Source: Blepharisma stoltei (Eukaryota; Ciliophora; Heterotrichea; Heterotrichida; Blepharismidae). Taken from it: DNA of 64,000 nt. The translations under genes and the position numbers were made by a program. The stretch is from NCBI GenBank assembly GCA_914767885.1, contig CAJZBQ010000032.1, positions 806,001-870,000 of the forward strand, read 5' to 3'. How positions within the stretch are numbered: the first letter of the stretch is position 1; every line of letters begins with the position of its first letter. Of the stretch, positions 40,552 to 51,672 are shown piece by piece. The notes beneath the pieces were generated by a model, which was given only the letters and a program-made list of their open reading frames with translations, made no database searches and was not told where the DNA came from.

Positions 40552-41569
40552 GTTAAAGTTCATTTATTTTAATAATCTTTGAAATATTGTTTAGAATAAA
40601 TACAGGATAAATAGTCAATTTATTAATGGAAAAGCATTTAATTGTAGAGGATCATAAAATAATCTTAAAGAATGAAGCGATTTAAAATTTAATTTGAAAT
40701 ATATGTAAAAATATTATATCTTTATTTGTGATTTTTATGATTTAAATATCTTTAACGAGGATGATTCAAATTAAATTTTAAATGTTAAAATTTTATGGAA
40801 AATATCAAATAACACATATTATTGATACTTTTTGAAAACTAATTTATATTGGGCCACGAAATTATGCAATTATTGAATTTTAATAAAAATAGTTCAAGGT
40901 ATTTTGGCTTAGCAAAAGGGTACACAAATAAAATTGTGGTATCACAAACCCATCATCTCCTGAAAGTTAGAAGATCTTGCTGCGGCCTGAAGATAGAAAC
41001 CTGGCAGGAAGCAAAGTCTATAGATACTCAACATTAGTTTTCGATTGGGCTTTTCCTCCCTTGCCTGCTACCCAAGACTTAAACTCAATGGGCACTGGAA
41101 ACATCAAATCTGAAATTAGAGATTTAATTTATAAGTATATAAAATATTGTTTATCATCAAATGCGATCGTATTTTCTAATTTTAAATAGAATGATACCTA
41201 TAAGAGTAATTTTATTAAGCTTAAATGGGCAAATATTTATTGGCAATTGGCAATATTATAAATACCCAAATATCCATGCTTAAATTCAAACTTATCTATT
41301 TTTGTTATAAAAATAAAATAATTAAATTATTTTTTCAAGCATAATTTATACGATTAAAATTTATTTTATTGCTTTAGCTGATCTTTGTTATGCATAGAAT
41401 TTCATTTTCCGTTTTTTTAAATTCTCACCATTATCAAATATTTTACCATTACCCAACTTTATCTATTGTGCTAGTTCTGCACAAGATAAAACAAAGTAAA
41501 ATCTGATCAATTTACTTATTAATTTCAAAATAGAACTGGGAAATGCATTACTAAAAATAAAATAAAGTT
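40552..41569. other. Intergenic with a small G+C-richer patch (about 40945-41105)
   Basis: No gene supported. The short frames at 40849-41037 and 40977-41189 lie across the patch and have no recognisable content. Remainder AT-rich. Confidence 0.45.
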
Positions 41570-44500
41570 ATGTCAATTGACTTCGTTAGCACATCTATAG
41601 ATAAAGAGCAGGAAGATCAAGTTGAAATGTCTGGTTTGGACAAAATTTATCTGAAAAAGCTTAATAAGGCAAGTTTAAAAAGCTCGGTGTTTGAATTATT
41701 CCATTTGATATATTTTAATCACCAGTCATCTAAGCCGATAAGTCTTAAAAAGAAAATTATTTTTGCACTTCTTCAATTTTTCATGAGTTTTCAACTAATT
41801 ACATTACTATGGATCCCCAAGGTTCCAATTTACCACTGGAAAAATAATTATACTATTTGAGAAATAGCTGGCTACTTAAGATTAGATAATATTGGCTCAG
41901 ATCTGAATATAATGACTGAGTGCATTTATGGAGCTATTATTTTAATATCAGTTAGTTTTTTTATAATTGGAATTTTCGTGATTTTGACGTTTTGCAGAGT
42001 CAAGATTCCTGAAATTATTTTGCAAATGCTAAAGGGTTGATTAAATGCGTTATCTACAGTTTTTTTTATTCCTTCTGTAAATATTCTTTGCAAAACTCTA
42101 AAATATTATATAAAACCTACAAGTGATCTCTCAGATTATGAATACCCTGTCACAAATGATGATTTTCAAGTAAATATAGGAGTTGCATGCTCTATTCCTG
42201 TCATTCTTTTGGTGATATTTGTAATTTTATTCATCAAAACTTCATGCTCAGCAGAAATTAGGCATTCATTGTCTGAGCTAAGTGTCGACAGTCAAGCACA
42301 CTCAAAAATTGAATTAAAATCAACTATTCTTACAATATTTTTAATTATTTTGAATACAATTTTAGTTCCTGATCATCTGATTTTTTACCAAGTAATATCA
42401 TTAATTACATCTATGTTCTGTGCTATAAATTCACTTATCTTTCAGCCATATTTTTCAAAGTTTGCAAATATAGTTTTGGCTGCTAGATATTTCACAGAAG
42501 CTTGTGCAGCAATAATTTTTCTTATAGGCGCTATTTTTGATAGCTCGGTTTTGATGGTTTATTTATCAATATTTGTCCTTCCGTCTACTGTCTCTATTTT
42601 AATTAGATTTTTCTTGTTTTCAAAACGGTCGCAAAATCCTGGAAATTATAGTAGCATTAACTGCTTTAGCAGTATTTATGATTTCGAGCTTAAAATAAGA
42701 CCTTATTTAATAAAAGGAAACTCAGATGAAAAAGAAGAAATAATCAAATTATTTTCACAGTGCACAGACACAAAAGGCTTCCGCGAAAGCAAATTATTGA
42801 TTATATGAGAAGCAAATTATTGCCATTTTTCATTGAAAGACGAAACCTTGGCAAAGGTAAAACTGTGCAAAACTAAAAACTGCGATTGAAGCTTGGAAAA
42901 TGATTTTCAAGAATTTAGGTGTAGAAAAGAGCTTTCTGAAATGGAAAGCAGCGAAGAAGCTAAATATTTAACTTTTTTGGAAAAAATAGAGACAGCTAAG
43001 ACTGCTGATAGGATTTTATGTTTTGATTTGTTGAATATATGAAATGAGGTTACTTCAAAAAGTCCAAGCCTTAAGAAGTTGACTGATATTACAGGAAAAG
43101 TATATGAAGGTATTGAAAAACTCCATACAGTATATTCATATCTTTTAACACAATTCCCTACTAGTACTGAACCATTGATTCTATATGGAACACTCTTAAA
43201 CACAATAATGCTAGACAAGGAGAAATCTATGGCTATGCTAAGTAAGCAAGAGTCTCTGCAGAAAACTAGAAATTTCTTCCGAGAATCCCAAAAACTCAGC
43301 TGCTTTGATGAATCTGTTGGAATACTTCTGATCTCAATAGATGACCAGTCATTTGGTGACATTTATTTTTCAAATACCCGAAGCACTTACATTTTAAAGC
43401 AACAAATGAATCAAATAATCGGCGCCAATATCTCCAATTTTATTCCTCCACCCTACAACAAAAATTTGCAACTATCATTAACCTCTTACATTAATGAACT
43501 TAGCCATTCCGAAATTTATTTACCAGAAACTTTATTTGTCCTTGACGGCAATAATCTTATCATAGAGTGCTGTATAAAAGTTGTGGTTTCTGCATTATTT
43601 AACAATGAATTTATGCTATTTTTAATAAAGGAAAAAGAAATAACCTATCAATTTGCAATTTATTCAGACAATGGAGAAATCTTAGCCCATAGTGAATTTT
43701 TTGGAAAATATATGGGATTAGAAAATAAATCTTTAAAAGGGTGAAATCTTGATTCACTGATTCCAAATTTTCCATTTTCTGAGCTTACCGAAAATCGTCC
43801 TTATGATATTATTAATAATGGAAAAGAAATTACTCTTATTATCAGTTGCAAAGAAATTGAGGGACTTAGGATCAAGTATATTCAACTGCTGCATGATCCA
43901 ATAACATCTCCAGTTAAGCTTGATAATGAAGTAGAGGAAATAGAAGAATCAAATCCTCCGCCGCTGAATAAAAAAACAACTTTTGTCAGTACTGGATTGG
44001 ATGATACTATTATTGAAGAAGAAAATGTTACAAAAGTCCGTCATAGCGAGCAAAATAATTTATTTTCTGAAACAGGCATTATGCTTCCTTATGAAAATAA
44101 AAAACTAAGCCTAGCAACTGATAAAAATGATAAATCTTTTCAGTCAACGACCATTTCTTCTAGTAACTCTGGGAATATTTTGGGCAAAAAATTAGTCGCT
44201 ATTTCATCAAGATCAATAAAAATCTTCAATTATACACTCATATTATCAGTAATTTATATGTAGATTTTAGCAATAATTATCACAAATTGTATAGTCCTCT
44301 ATTATACCAGTACCGAAGTCAATAAAGCTAAAGATTTAAGCTTATTAATAACGCTTGGAAAAATCACTGCATCTATGGCTTCAATCGCAAATCAAGCTAG
44401 ATCTATTGAGATATCACGAAAATTAAAAATTGACACTTATATCTCTTATTATGAAAACAGCATTCAGAATAATATAAATTATTTAATTAGCACCAATGCC

Positions 44501-45796
44501 CATCTTCTTGAAAATGTTACGTCCTGGTCTCAATGTTCTGGCATAGGAATTTTCACTGAAAATGAAATAGATATATGAGATGCAGATGGAACCGGCATGA
44601 GTAAAGCGAACCTTATTGATACAATTTCAAAGTTTGCAGCGAAAGCGACTGGCTTCATAAGTGAGTTTCTTGAAGAGGATGACTATAAAACATTTATCGG
44701 ATTTTTAGCTGCAAATGGGCTTGGAAATGCTCATAGACAAATTAAAAATACGATATCAAGCATTGTTGATTGTGAACAGGACAATGTCCATGAATTGACT
44801 TTAAAAGTCTCATTTTTGCTTGGAATAGGATTTGGGGTCCTCGTGCTGTGTGTAATTATTATGATTCCTTTTATATGCTCAATTGATAATGTTTTAAATA
44901 CTTTTTGGAATAAAATAAAAAGCAATGCTTATCAATCCTATTTTGATTTGCGGCAAGCTTGCATTGATAGATTATCTGATTTTCATGGCCAAACCATGAT
45001 TACTAGACCTGAAAATAGCAAAAAATTAGTAAACCAGGCTGTCAAGTTTACTAACGCTTGAAGCTATATTATCCGGCTATGCATGTCTCTTGTTGCAGCA
45101 TTTCTTTTTTTTATGGTAAATTTAAATGTCCTTTATAAAGAATGTGAAAGCTCATTAAATTTAAGACCTGAACTGTTAGAAACAGCTATAAATAGAAGAC
45201 TCTTGGTGACTGAAGTTGCCTTTTGAGGAAGAGAAAAATTATTTAAAGCCTCTGAGTACCAGTTGGTAAGTTTTCTTAATGAGTCTTATCCTTTTGAAGA
45301 CGCAGATTATGAGCTTAAGAAAGTAATGGACAATATCAAGGATACCAATAGTTATATTCGGAAATCAAAAACTTCAGATTTACTATCAAAAAGCTTAGAA
45401 AAACAATTATATGAGAGTATTGATAATCCGGAAACAAATAAAGAAACTTATGGAACCTATGGGTCTATGAATATTCATGCTCTCGAAGCTTTATATTATT
45501 CGTATTCTCTTAGCAATGACAGTATTAGTTCATGAGTAAACGATTATTATGAAATAAATATGTTGCGTGACCAATATAACCAATTCATTGATTCATCAAA
45601 CTCAGATTCTGAAGCAATAATCGAACAGCAATTTACCTTTATTATTTTGATAGCAGCATTTTATATGCTATTACTATTAAGCTTGTATATTTTTGTATAT
45701 GCACCATTTTTGAGAAGGGAAACTCAAAAGCTAAAAAAAATGCGTACACTTTTAGCATTAATTCCTATTCAGAGCTTGGAAAAGTGTAATACTTAG
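41570..45796 (+). CDS. Large multi-pass membrane protein, TmcB/PAS-like ciliate family
   Basis: ATG 41570 to TAG 45794-45796, one 15-nt intron (44249-44263), about ten TGA Trp codons, 1403 aa. Residues 60-420 contain about eight membrane helices. A long cytosolic region follows with a PAS-like part (about residues 580-730: ESVGILLISIDDQSFGDIYF, STYILKQQMNQIIGANISNF, IPPPYNKNLQLSL), then a second set of membrane helices (about 890-915, 1080-1105, 1165-1185 and 1360-1385). This layout matches the TmcB-type proteins that are abundant in ciliates and Dictyostelium, where the molecular function is not established; a sensory role is an inference from PAS. The frame otherwise needs no insert removed, notable given its length. 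Confidence 0.7.
44249..44263 (+). other. 15-nt spliceosomal intron
   Basis: GTAATTTATATGTAG removes an in-frame TAG and joins YTLILS to ILAIIITNCIV. Confidence 0.78.
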
Positions 45797-46026
45797 ATTA
45801 AAATTTAACTCTGATAATCGGGTATTTTATAATTATCTAGTAAATAATTAGTCATTACTTATTTTTAAAATGAGTGATTTAGAAATATTATTAAATGCTA
45901 AACATTATGATGATATTTCTGATATTCTTATTGCAAATTATAATACTTTTGAGCTTTTTTAATTGCATAATTTATTTTTTTCTCTTCTTAAAATATTTAT
46001 TTTATTGTTTAACTGCCAAGTTAGTT

Positions 46027-46440
46027 TTATTTATTTCTTCTATCTCTGGAATAATCCGCAAATGTTATTGTATGGCTACCTTTGACTCTATTCATGGTTT
46101 CCATCCATTCTTGGGTTGTTCCACAGGGATCACAAAATATCGCTCCCAAAAGGCTTGTAAATATATTATCTTTTAGTCCCAAATTTTTTGCCAACCTATG
46201 AGTGTTATAAACACTCCCATAGCAGCAGAGAGCAAGTGAGCAAAAGCAAGCGACACAGGCTGCATTCTTATTTTCAGGCTCAGCAGTTTGTGCTATTGCT
46301 GCCTGCATGCAGTCTCCACCAAAAGGAATGCATATTGCTCATATAAACATCATAGGATTCTTACAACAGTCGAAAAGCCCAAATTCCCAGTCAGAAATTT
46401 CTTTTCCTCCTGATTTCACAAGTGGGAGAGAATTAGACAT
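46027..46440 (-). CDS. PLAC8 (Cys-rich) family protein
   Basis: ATG at 46438-46440; 137 aa with a TGA Trp (MMFIWAICIPFGGDC). The text WEFGLFDCCKNPMM, FGGDCMQA, CVACFCSLALCCYGS and a late FCDPCGTTQEW match the PLAC8 pattern: W-x-x-GLFDC-x-x-D, CCxP and C-x-x-C-x-x-x-QE. PLAC8 proteins are small membrane-associated proteins; in plants and fungi some affect cell size or divalent metal resistance. Role here unknown. No insert. Confidence 0.82.
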
Positions 46441-46679
46441 TATATTGATACAACATGTTATAAACTGAGGTGAAAATAAATGATTCAACAATATAAAAGA
46501 TATATATTATAGATTTGATTATTTTATTATTATAAAAGTAGGGTATAAAATTATATTATTGGGAGGAGAAACAAGCTAAAAAATATTGCATTCGTTTGTG
46601 GAAATTTATTAAAAAGAAGAAATTGAGAGGATTTGATAAAGTTACAGTTAGGTTAGATCAGCAAAATGTTTTATTTTAT

Positions 46680-47652
46680 TTAACCTAAAGCTATAGGCAC
46701 AGCAATCACTGCTCCCAAAACGGCGACAACAACGACCACAATGCCTAAAATACAATAAAGCTTGTTTTTACTCTTTTTTTGATAATTTTCTGCTTTATCC
46801 AGTTCGACCACTGCTCTTCCTGTTTCTTTCACTGCAACGTCCACATTATTTTCAGCTGAATCCAGCATAGCTCCTTGTTCCACAACCATATTGCTCACAT
46901 CTTTAAACATAGCATTAACCGTAATCATGTCTTTTTCCAGCTGCTGTACCTCTTCCATCCTATCTCTAAGCAGAGCTTCATCAAGCCCTCCTACGCTTCT
47001 AAAGGATTCTTCAGCCTGTTCTTGCTCATAACCCTGTTGCGTCTTTTCTTCCTCAACATATGTTTTTTGCTTCTCCAATGAAACCTGGCAAAGATTTTGA
47101 AACTGCTTGGACAGGGCTTCGAATTCCTTGGCAAGTTTATCGTGCTGAGGCTACGTTTATGTTTATTGGAATTATAGAGAAGCTCACTGCATTACTGAAG
47201 GACTATCTCTATCCTTGAGGCTCCCTTCGCCTGTTCGCCAGTTCGCACATGACCTTACAAAAAATGCTGCCGAAAATTTTTTGCACCTACTCGAGACGGA
47301 TAAATATCCCAAATGCTATCCTCCCTTAGTCAAGGCCTTTTGGCTCCCTGCGGACATCACTACAATTATTAAGAGTGTAGGCTTGCTCGCCCATTCCATT
47401 TAATATATTCTTATCATGCTGAGGTTTTTCAGCACGAGATGGTGGTTTTTCTTTGAAAGATCTTATGATTCTTTTACAGAGATCAATTGCATCTTCACGT
47501 TCTTTTGTAATTGAGCTGTGTAATTTTGGGTTGTCCTTGGCACTGCCAAGCTGAGCTGATAAATCTTTGAGCTTTTTTATGCGCTGGTTGAACTCTCTGA
47601 CCATCATGGCTTGCTCTTGAAGAGCAGATTGAGAGTTATTGTAAGTAGACAT
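46680..47652 (-). CDS. Syntaxin (Qa-SNARE), one insert
   Basis: ATG at 47650-47652 (an upstream in-frame codon at 47667 is less likely), stop TAA at 46680-46682. Removing a 274-base insert gives 232 aa. N-terminal helices (about 10-130), SNARE motif about residues 140-200 (QQLEKDMITVNAMFKDVSNM, VVEQGAMLDSAENNVDVAV) with the central Gln in MVVEQG, then a C-terminal hydrophobic anchor (ILGIVVVVVAVLGAVIAVPI). Syntaxin-7/12 or Pep12-like endosomal type is suggested by size and the short N-terminal domain, but the exact Qa class is uncertain. Without excision, the SNARE motif would be out of frame from the N-terminal domain. Confidence 0.85.
47137..47424. mobile_element. 274-bp insert flanked by 14-bp near-perfect direct repeats
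   Basis: TTATCGTGCTGAGG at 47137-47150 and TTATCATGCTGAGG at 47411-47424. Removing 274 bases (1 mod 3) puts both halves of the syntaxin in the same phase and gives SRAEKPQHDK-LAKEFEALSKQF. The insert is rich in G+C in its centre and has no long frame. Confidence 0.8.
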
Positions 47653-48633
47653 TTTAATATGCAACAAGAGTAATGACTTTAAGGCTATGTCATGTTTTAT
47701 TTTAATTCTTATTCCCCTTTAATTTTTAATGATGCATTAAGTATAATCTGAAAATTAGAAATTCTTATATGTAAATATTATAATTAAAAACATTCAGAGG
47801 GAAGTTAGTAAAATGATAAAGATATGTGATAATTATAAATCTATAACTTATTATAATGAAAAAAAAATTTATATCGATTAGTGTTATACTGGTTACTATT
47901 TAGAATAGGACAACGGTAACCAGCTATAGGTGTTTCCCCTAGATAGCCCTTGCGGGCTGTGGATTCTCTTCGGAATCCTTTGTGGGTCGAGCCAACAAGT
48001 GAGTTGGTCTGACCAACATAGTAAGCTGGCTCGGCCAACCAAAGGATTTCCGGACAGAATCCATAGCCCTGTAAGGGCTATTTAGGGAAAACACCAATAT
48101 ACCTTTAGCAGGTATATCTGGCATAAGCCCACCTTACTTAAGGATTAATTTCCTATGCTAGAGCCAAATCTTGCGAATGCCCTGCTAGTCCAGATAAGCA
48201 AAGACTAAGTGGGAGGCAACTAATATTTAGCCCGTCTGGCAGAAGCAGAGAATACCTTCCGGGAGAAACAAAACTTCACTCTTCGCCAAGCTTCCCCAAG
48301 CAGAAGGCCTACTTCAAAAAGTAAAGCAGGCACTATTTTCAGCTTCATAGGATCCTACTGCCGCAGAGGGAGTGTGCTCTGAGTCTATCTTCAGCCGATG
48401 TCGCCATTTTATTCTCAGTAACCAGTAGGAATGCTTATATTTACTATAATTTTTTATATTTAAATATTAATCAGATTCTCGATAATCACGATGAATTCAA
48501 ATCAATTATATTTTATGCTTAAAGGCTCAAAAATTCGAGTATAATAAGGATAGAGTGAAATACTTTAATAATCAATACATGTGATTAAAATTTTGAATTT
48601 TTGTGATCAACCATAATTTGGTCATTAATAGAA
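47653..48633. other. Intergenic with a G+C-rich structured element (about 47887-48428)
   Basis: Two nested structures are visible. TACTGGTTACT at about 47886 is mirrored by AGTAACCAGTA at about 48418. Inside, 47929-48095 is an imperfect inverted repeat: GGTGTTTCCCCTAGATAGCC and GGATTCTCTTCGGAATCC on the left against the complementary right arm ending AGGGAAAACACC, with TTGGTCTGACCAA near the centre. The centre shares the TTTGACCA / TGGTCAAA theme with the foldback insert at 31121. No gene seen; the flanks are AT-rich. Confidence 0.6.
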
Positions 48634-49473
48634 ATGGAGAGCGTCTATGATGCAAATCATGCAATATATAACGAACAACTGAAATCTGGTCGCAGATATT
48701 ATTGTGAGGAATATAACGTTATCAAAGAATTAGCATTAAACAGAGAATTCTCAGATAATTGCTTAGAAAACATGAGAATCCTCGATCTTGGCTGTGGTTC
48801 AGGAGAATTTGTGGCACACATGATTCAAAAAGGAGCCCAGACTGCAATTGGTATTGATATTTCTCAAAAAATGATTGATGACGCCAATAATTTACTTTCC
48901 AGCCAGCCACAGCTATCATCACGTTTTTCATTCGCTAAAGCAAATTGTTTTTCCATCGAAAATGTGCAAGAAATTTTGCCTCTTGAAAAATACGCTGGCT
49001 ATTTTGACGCAATTACTTCAATATTTTTACTATGCTATGCCCAAAGTGAAAGAGAATTAAACGATTTGTTTTGCCTTTGCAATAAATATTTAAAGGAAAA
49101 TGGAACTTTTGCCTTTATCACAACAAATCCAAGAATTGCATTAGAATTTCCAGAATACCAAGAAAAAACCAAGACTGGAGGGTTTAGGCTGTTAAGTTTA
49201 CAAGAAAATAATGGCTTGCCTTTGCTTGAAGGAGGATTTTGCGATATTGATACAAATGAGCTAAGATTTACAGTCAGCAATATAATTTATTCAAGAGCAC
49301 AAATCCAATCTGCATCAGAGCAAAATGGCTTTGAAATAGAGACAACTTTTTATCCTGCTTTTCACCCAGACTTTGACATTACTAGCCTTTCTACTAGGAT
49401 AAGCATTGATTTTCTCAACGGAAACGACTCAATCAGTTTCTTTTTTAAAGCCAAAAAAGTTCGCTCTTTATAG
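48634..49473 (+). CDS. Class I SAM-dependent methyltransferase
   Basis: A 279-aa uninterrupted frame with no TGA. Motif I is MRILDLGCGSGEFVAHMI (about residues 47-64), followed by GIDISQKMIDDANNLL, FDAITSIFLLCYAQ (motif around the acceptor side) and LKENGTFAFITTNP. This is the methyltransferase 11/25 fold typical of small-molecule or lipid methyltransferases; substrate cannot be read from the sequence. Soluble, no signal. Preceded by the G+C-rich element and followed after 45 bases by the PP2A B gene. Confidence 0.82.
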   Translation: MESVYDANHAIYNEQLKSGRRYYCEEYNVIKELALNREFSDNCLENMRILDLGCGSGEFVAHMIQKGAQTAIGIDISQKMIDDANNLLSSQPQLSSRFSFAKANCFSIENVQEILPLEKYAGYFDAITSIFLLCYAQSERELNDLFCLCNKYLKENGTFAFITTNPRIALEFPEYQEKTKTGGFRLLSLQENNGLPLLEGGFCDIDTNELRFTVSNIIYSRAQIQSASEQNGFEIETTFYPAFHPDFDITSLSTRISIDFLNGNDSISFFFKAKKVRSL

Positions 49474-49518
49474 GTTTAAGCTAAATCTTTAAATAAAAAT
49501 TATTTATGTAAGATATAA

Positions 49519-51284
49519 ATGAGTAATATAATGGATACTATACAGTCAAACACAAATCCAAGTACTAAAGGAGACACAATAACTTGTCTTAAGTTCAGCC
49601 GCGATGGAGATCTTCTTGCTATTGGGGATGGAGAAGGAATTATACATTTATTGAAATCAGATTTTCGAGAGGTTGGACAGATTGAAGCTCATTCTACAGA
49701 CTTGGATAGTTATAAAAAACCTGTAGTGTCCCCTTGTGTCAGGAACCTGGAATTTTTACATAGCCATGGCTCCAGGGCTTCTTTGTTTTCCTCTAACGAA
49801 AAAACTATAAAACTGTGAAAAATATTTCCAGTCCACAATAAAATTACGGAATTTAATACCTGAGAAGATGGAGAAAAGCTTGAAGAGGAAGAATGGCTTA
49901 TTCCCCTCCCTAGGCAAGTAAAAATATTGTGTCCTGCTAATATATTTTTTTTAATAAAAAAATAATTAAATTTATTGTAATTTTTTAGATTGCAAGCAGT
50001 TAAAATTCAATAGAATCAGCTCAAGATTTATTATAATAATTCATATATAAAAAAATATTATATATTAATTGCTCAATATGAAAAGAGAAGTTAGTAGAAC
50101 ACATAATAAATTAATTATCCCATCAAGAAGAGCTTCACAAGAGTCTTTAGAATCGAAATGTGTAACTCAATTTTTGGGTGCTCATCAATGCTACATAAAC
50201 TCTGTTTCTTTGTGCTCAAATTATCAAAATTTTGTATCAGCAGACGATTTAAACTAGATTTATCTATATGCAAAAATGTTTATCATAAGCTCAGTATTTA
50301 AATTTAATAAAATCAAAAAATTCATAAGCAAAATTCAGTCAATTTTATACAAATTCCTATTAAAAATTTTTTTATGAGATATAAATCGAAACGACACAGC
50401 TTTTTTACTAGTAGACCAACGTGAGTCGGTTAAGCCTATAAGTGAAGTAATCACCTCTGTCAAATGCCACCAAAGCAACTCACACATTGTGCTGTGGACC
50501 AGCACAAATGGAACTATAAGAATAGGCGATTTACGAGACAGGAGTATATGTGATAACCCTGCTGAAATATTTAAATATTCTTCTCGATCGAATGGCTTTT
50601 TTGATGAGCTGGTCCTGGCTATATCAAGTGCTGATTTTTGCCAAAGCATGGACTATATAGTCGCTAGGGACTATTTTACCGTGAAATACTGAGATATGAG
50701 GAACTGCAGCAGCCCTGCTGTCATTGTTGATGTAATGAGTAATTTGCAAAGAGACATGAACGATTTATATCAGAGTCAAGACATTTGTGCGAAATTTGAG
50801 GTAAAAGATTTTCCAAGCTCGGAGTACTGTGTGACAGGGGGGTATTCGGAAGTGATTATGATTAGCAGGATGGGAGAAATTTTGAATAGAATTAGTAAGT
50901 TAGTAAGATAACTAATAAATAGCTTGTCTTCTGTTCTCTGAATCTTACATATGAGATACGAGTTTCTGCTTGGAGCATCGGATCGGCAGTTATACGACTG
51001 TTAGAATTTCTACTTGTCTCTAGCTTCAAAGAAAGCTCTTTTTTCGCTAGTCAGTGCCAGTGGATAGTGTCTCTATAGGCAAACTCACTCCACTTCACTG
51101 AGCCCCAAATCAGAAACTATCCTTACCAGAACACCCCATTTTATTTGTGTTGAATAGAATAAATGTTACAGATACTGATGAAGAAATTTTGCATATGGAT
51201 GTGCATCCGAAAAGCGAAAGCGTAGTGTTTGCGTGTGATGATAGGATTAATCAATATATATTTAATGATATTTTATTGCAGTAG
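49519..51284 (+). CDS. Protein phosphatase 2A regulatory subunit B (PR55/B55-like), three inserts
   Basis: ATG 49519; TAG 51282-51284. WD40 blade text matches PR55: FSRDGDLLAIGDGEGIIHLL, SSNEKTIKLW, AHQCYINSVSLCSN, FVSADDLKIFLWDI, GTIRIGDLRDRSICD, DYFTVKYWDMR, GGYSEVIMI and the C-terminal DEEILHMDVHPKSESVVFAC. PR55 directs the PP2A holoenzyme to substrates in mitotic exit and other processes. Three interruptions must go: a MITE relic of unresolved ends (about 49931-50068), a 111-bp TA-bounded IES (50250-50360) and a 268-bp insert with 11-bp direct repeats (50882-51160). TGA Trp codons are used throughout (KLWKIF, TWEDGEK). Confidence 0.85.
49931..50068. mobile_element. Insert containing an AT-rich MITE relic in the PP2A-B gene
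   Basis: The interior keeps family text (TTTTTTAGATTGCAAGCA, AATAGAATCAGCTCAAGATT, TTATAATAATTCATATAT) but both C-rich ends are lost. The frames before and after differ by one phase, so the removed length must be 1 mod 3; I cannot fix the boundaries. Confidence 0.5.
50250..50360. mobile_element. TA-bounded IES (111 bp) in the PP2A-B gene
   Basis: TA at 50250-50251 and 50361-50362. Removal joins SADDL to KIFLWDINRND, reproducing the SADDL-R-INLW block of PR55. The insert has an in-frame TAG. Confidence 0.75.
50882..51160. mobile_element. 268-bp insert flanked by perfect 11-bp direct repeats
   Basis: TTGAATAGAAT at 50882-50892 and 51150-51160. Removal of 268 bases joins RMGEILNRI to NVTDTDEEILHMDVHP in frame, giving the expected PR55 C terminus. 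The insert is distinctly richer in G+C than the gene. Confidence 0.78.
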
Positions 51285-51672
51285 ATGATTTTAGTCCTAT
51301 AAAAGTAAAGAGTAAAAGGTTAGATTTTATCGTAAATAAGTAATATTAGGAGTAATGAAAATTAAGCTGAAATTTGCAAATATCGAAGATTGGACTTGCT
51401 TTGTTAAGCCAGAACTTGAGAAAATCCACCTAGTCTTAGGATTTGAGTCAATAGCTTTAATTTTTGTATAGCTGAAATAATGTCAAAAATAGGGATGTTT
51501 TCTTGGATGGCGAAACAAACTAATTTTCTGTATGCTAGATAATAATTTCTATCTTTGATAATATTTATATCTTCAGCAATTTTAATAAACATCTCTAATA
51601 TAATTAAAGATTATTATCTATACACCTTTCTGTACCTTTAACGGATTACTCTGTATTTTATCATAAATTAAT
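51285..51672. other. Intergenic; one doubtful minus-strand frame (51404-51592)
   Basis: The 62-aa frame MFIKIAEDINIIKDRNYYLA... has ordinary amino-acid composition and an ATG, but no recognisable domain and no second line of support. Nothing else seen. Confidence 0.3.

Noticed and set aside
40849-41189. Two short plus-strand frames
   Set aside because: They cross a G+C-richer patch in spacer, overlap each other in different phases and have no recognisable content.
45895-46176. 93-codon plus-strand frame
   Set aside because: Hydrophobic AT-rich text antisense to the PLAC8 gene, no start context or domain.
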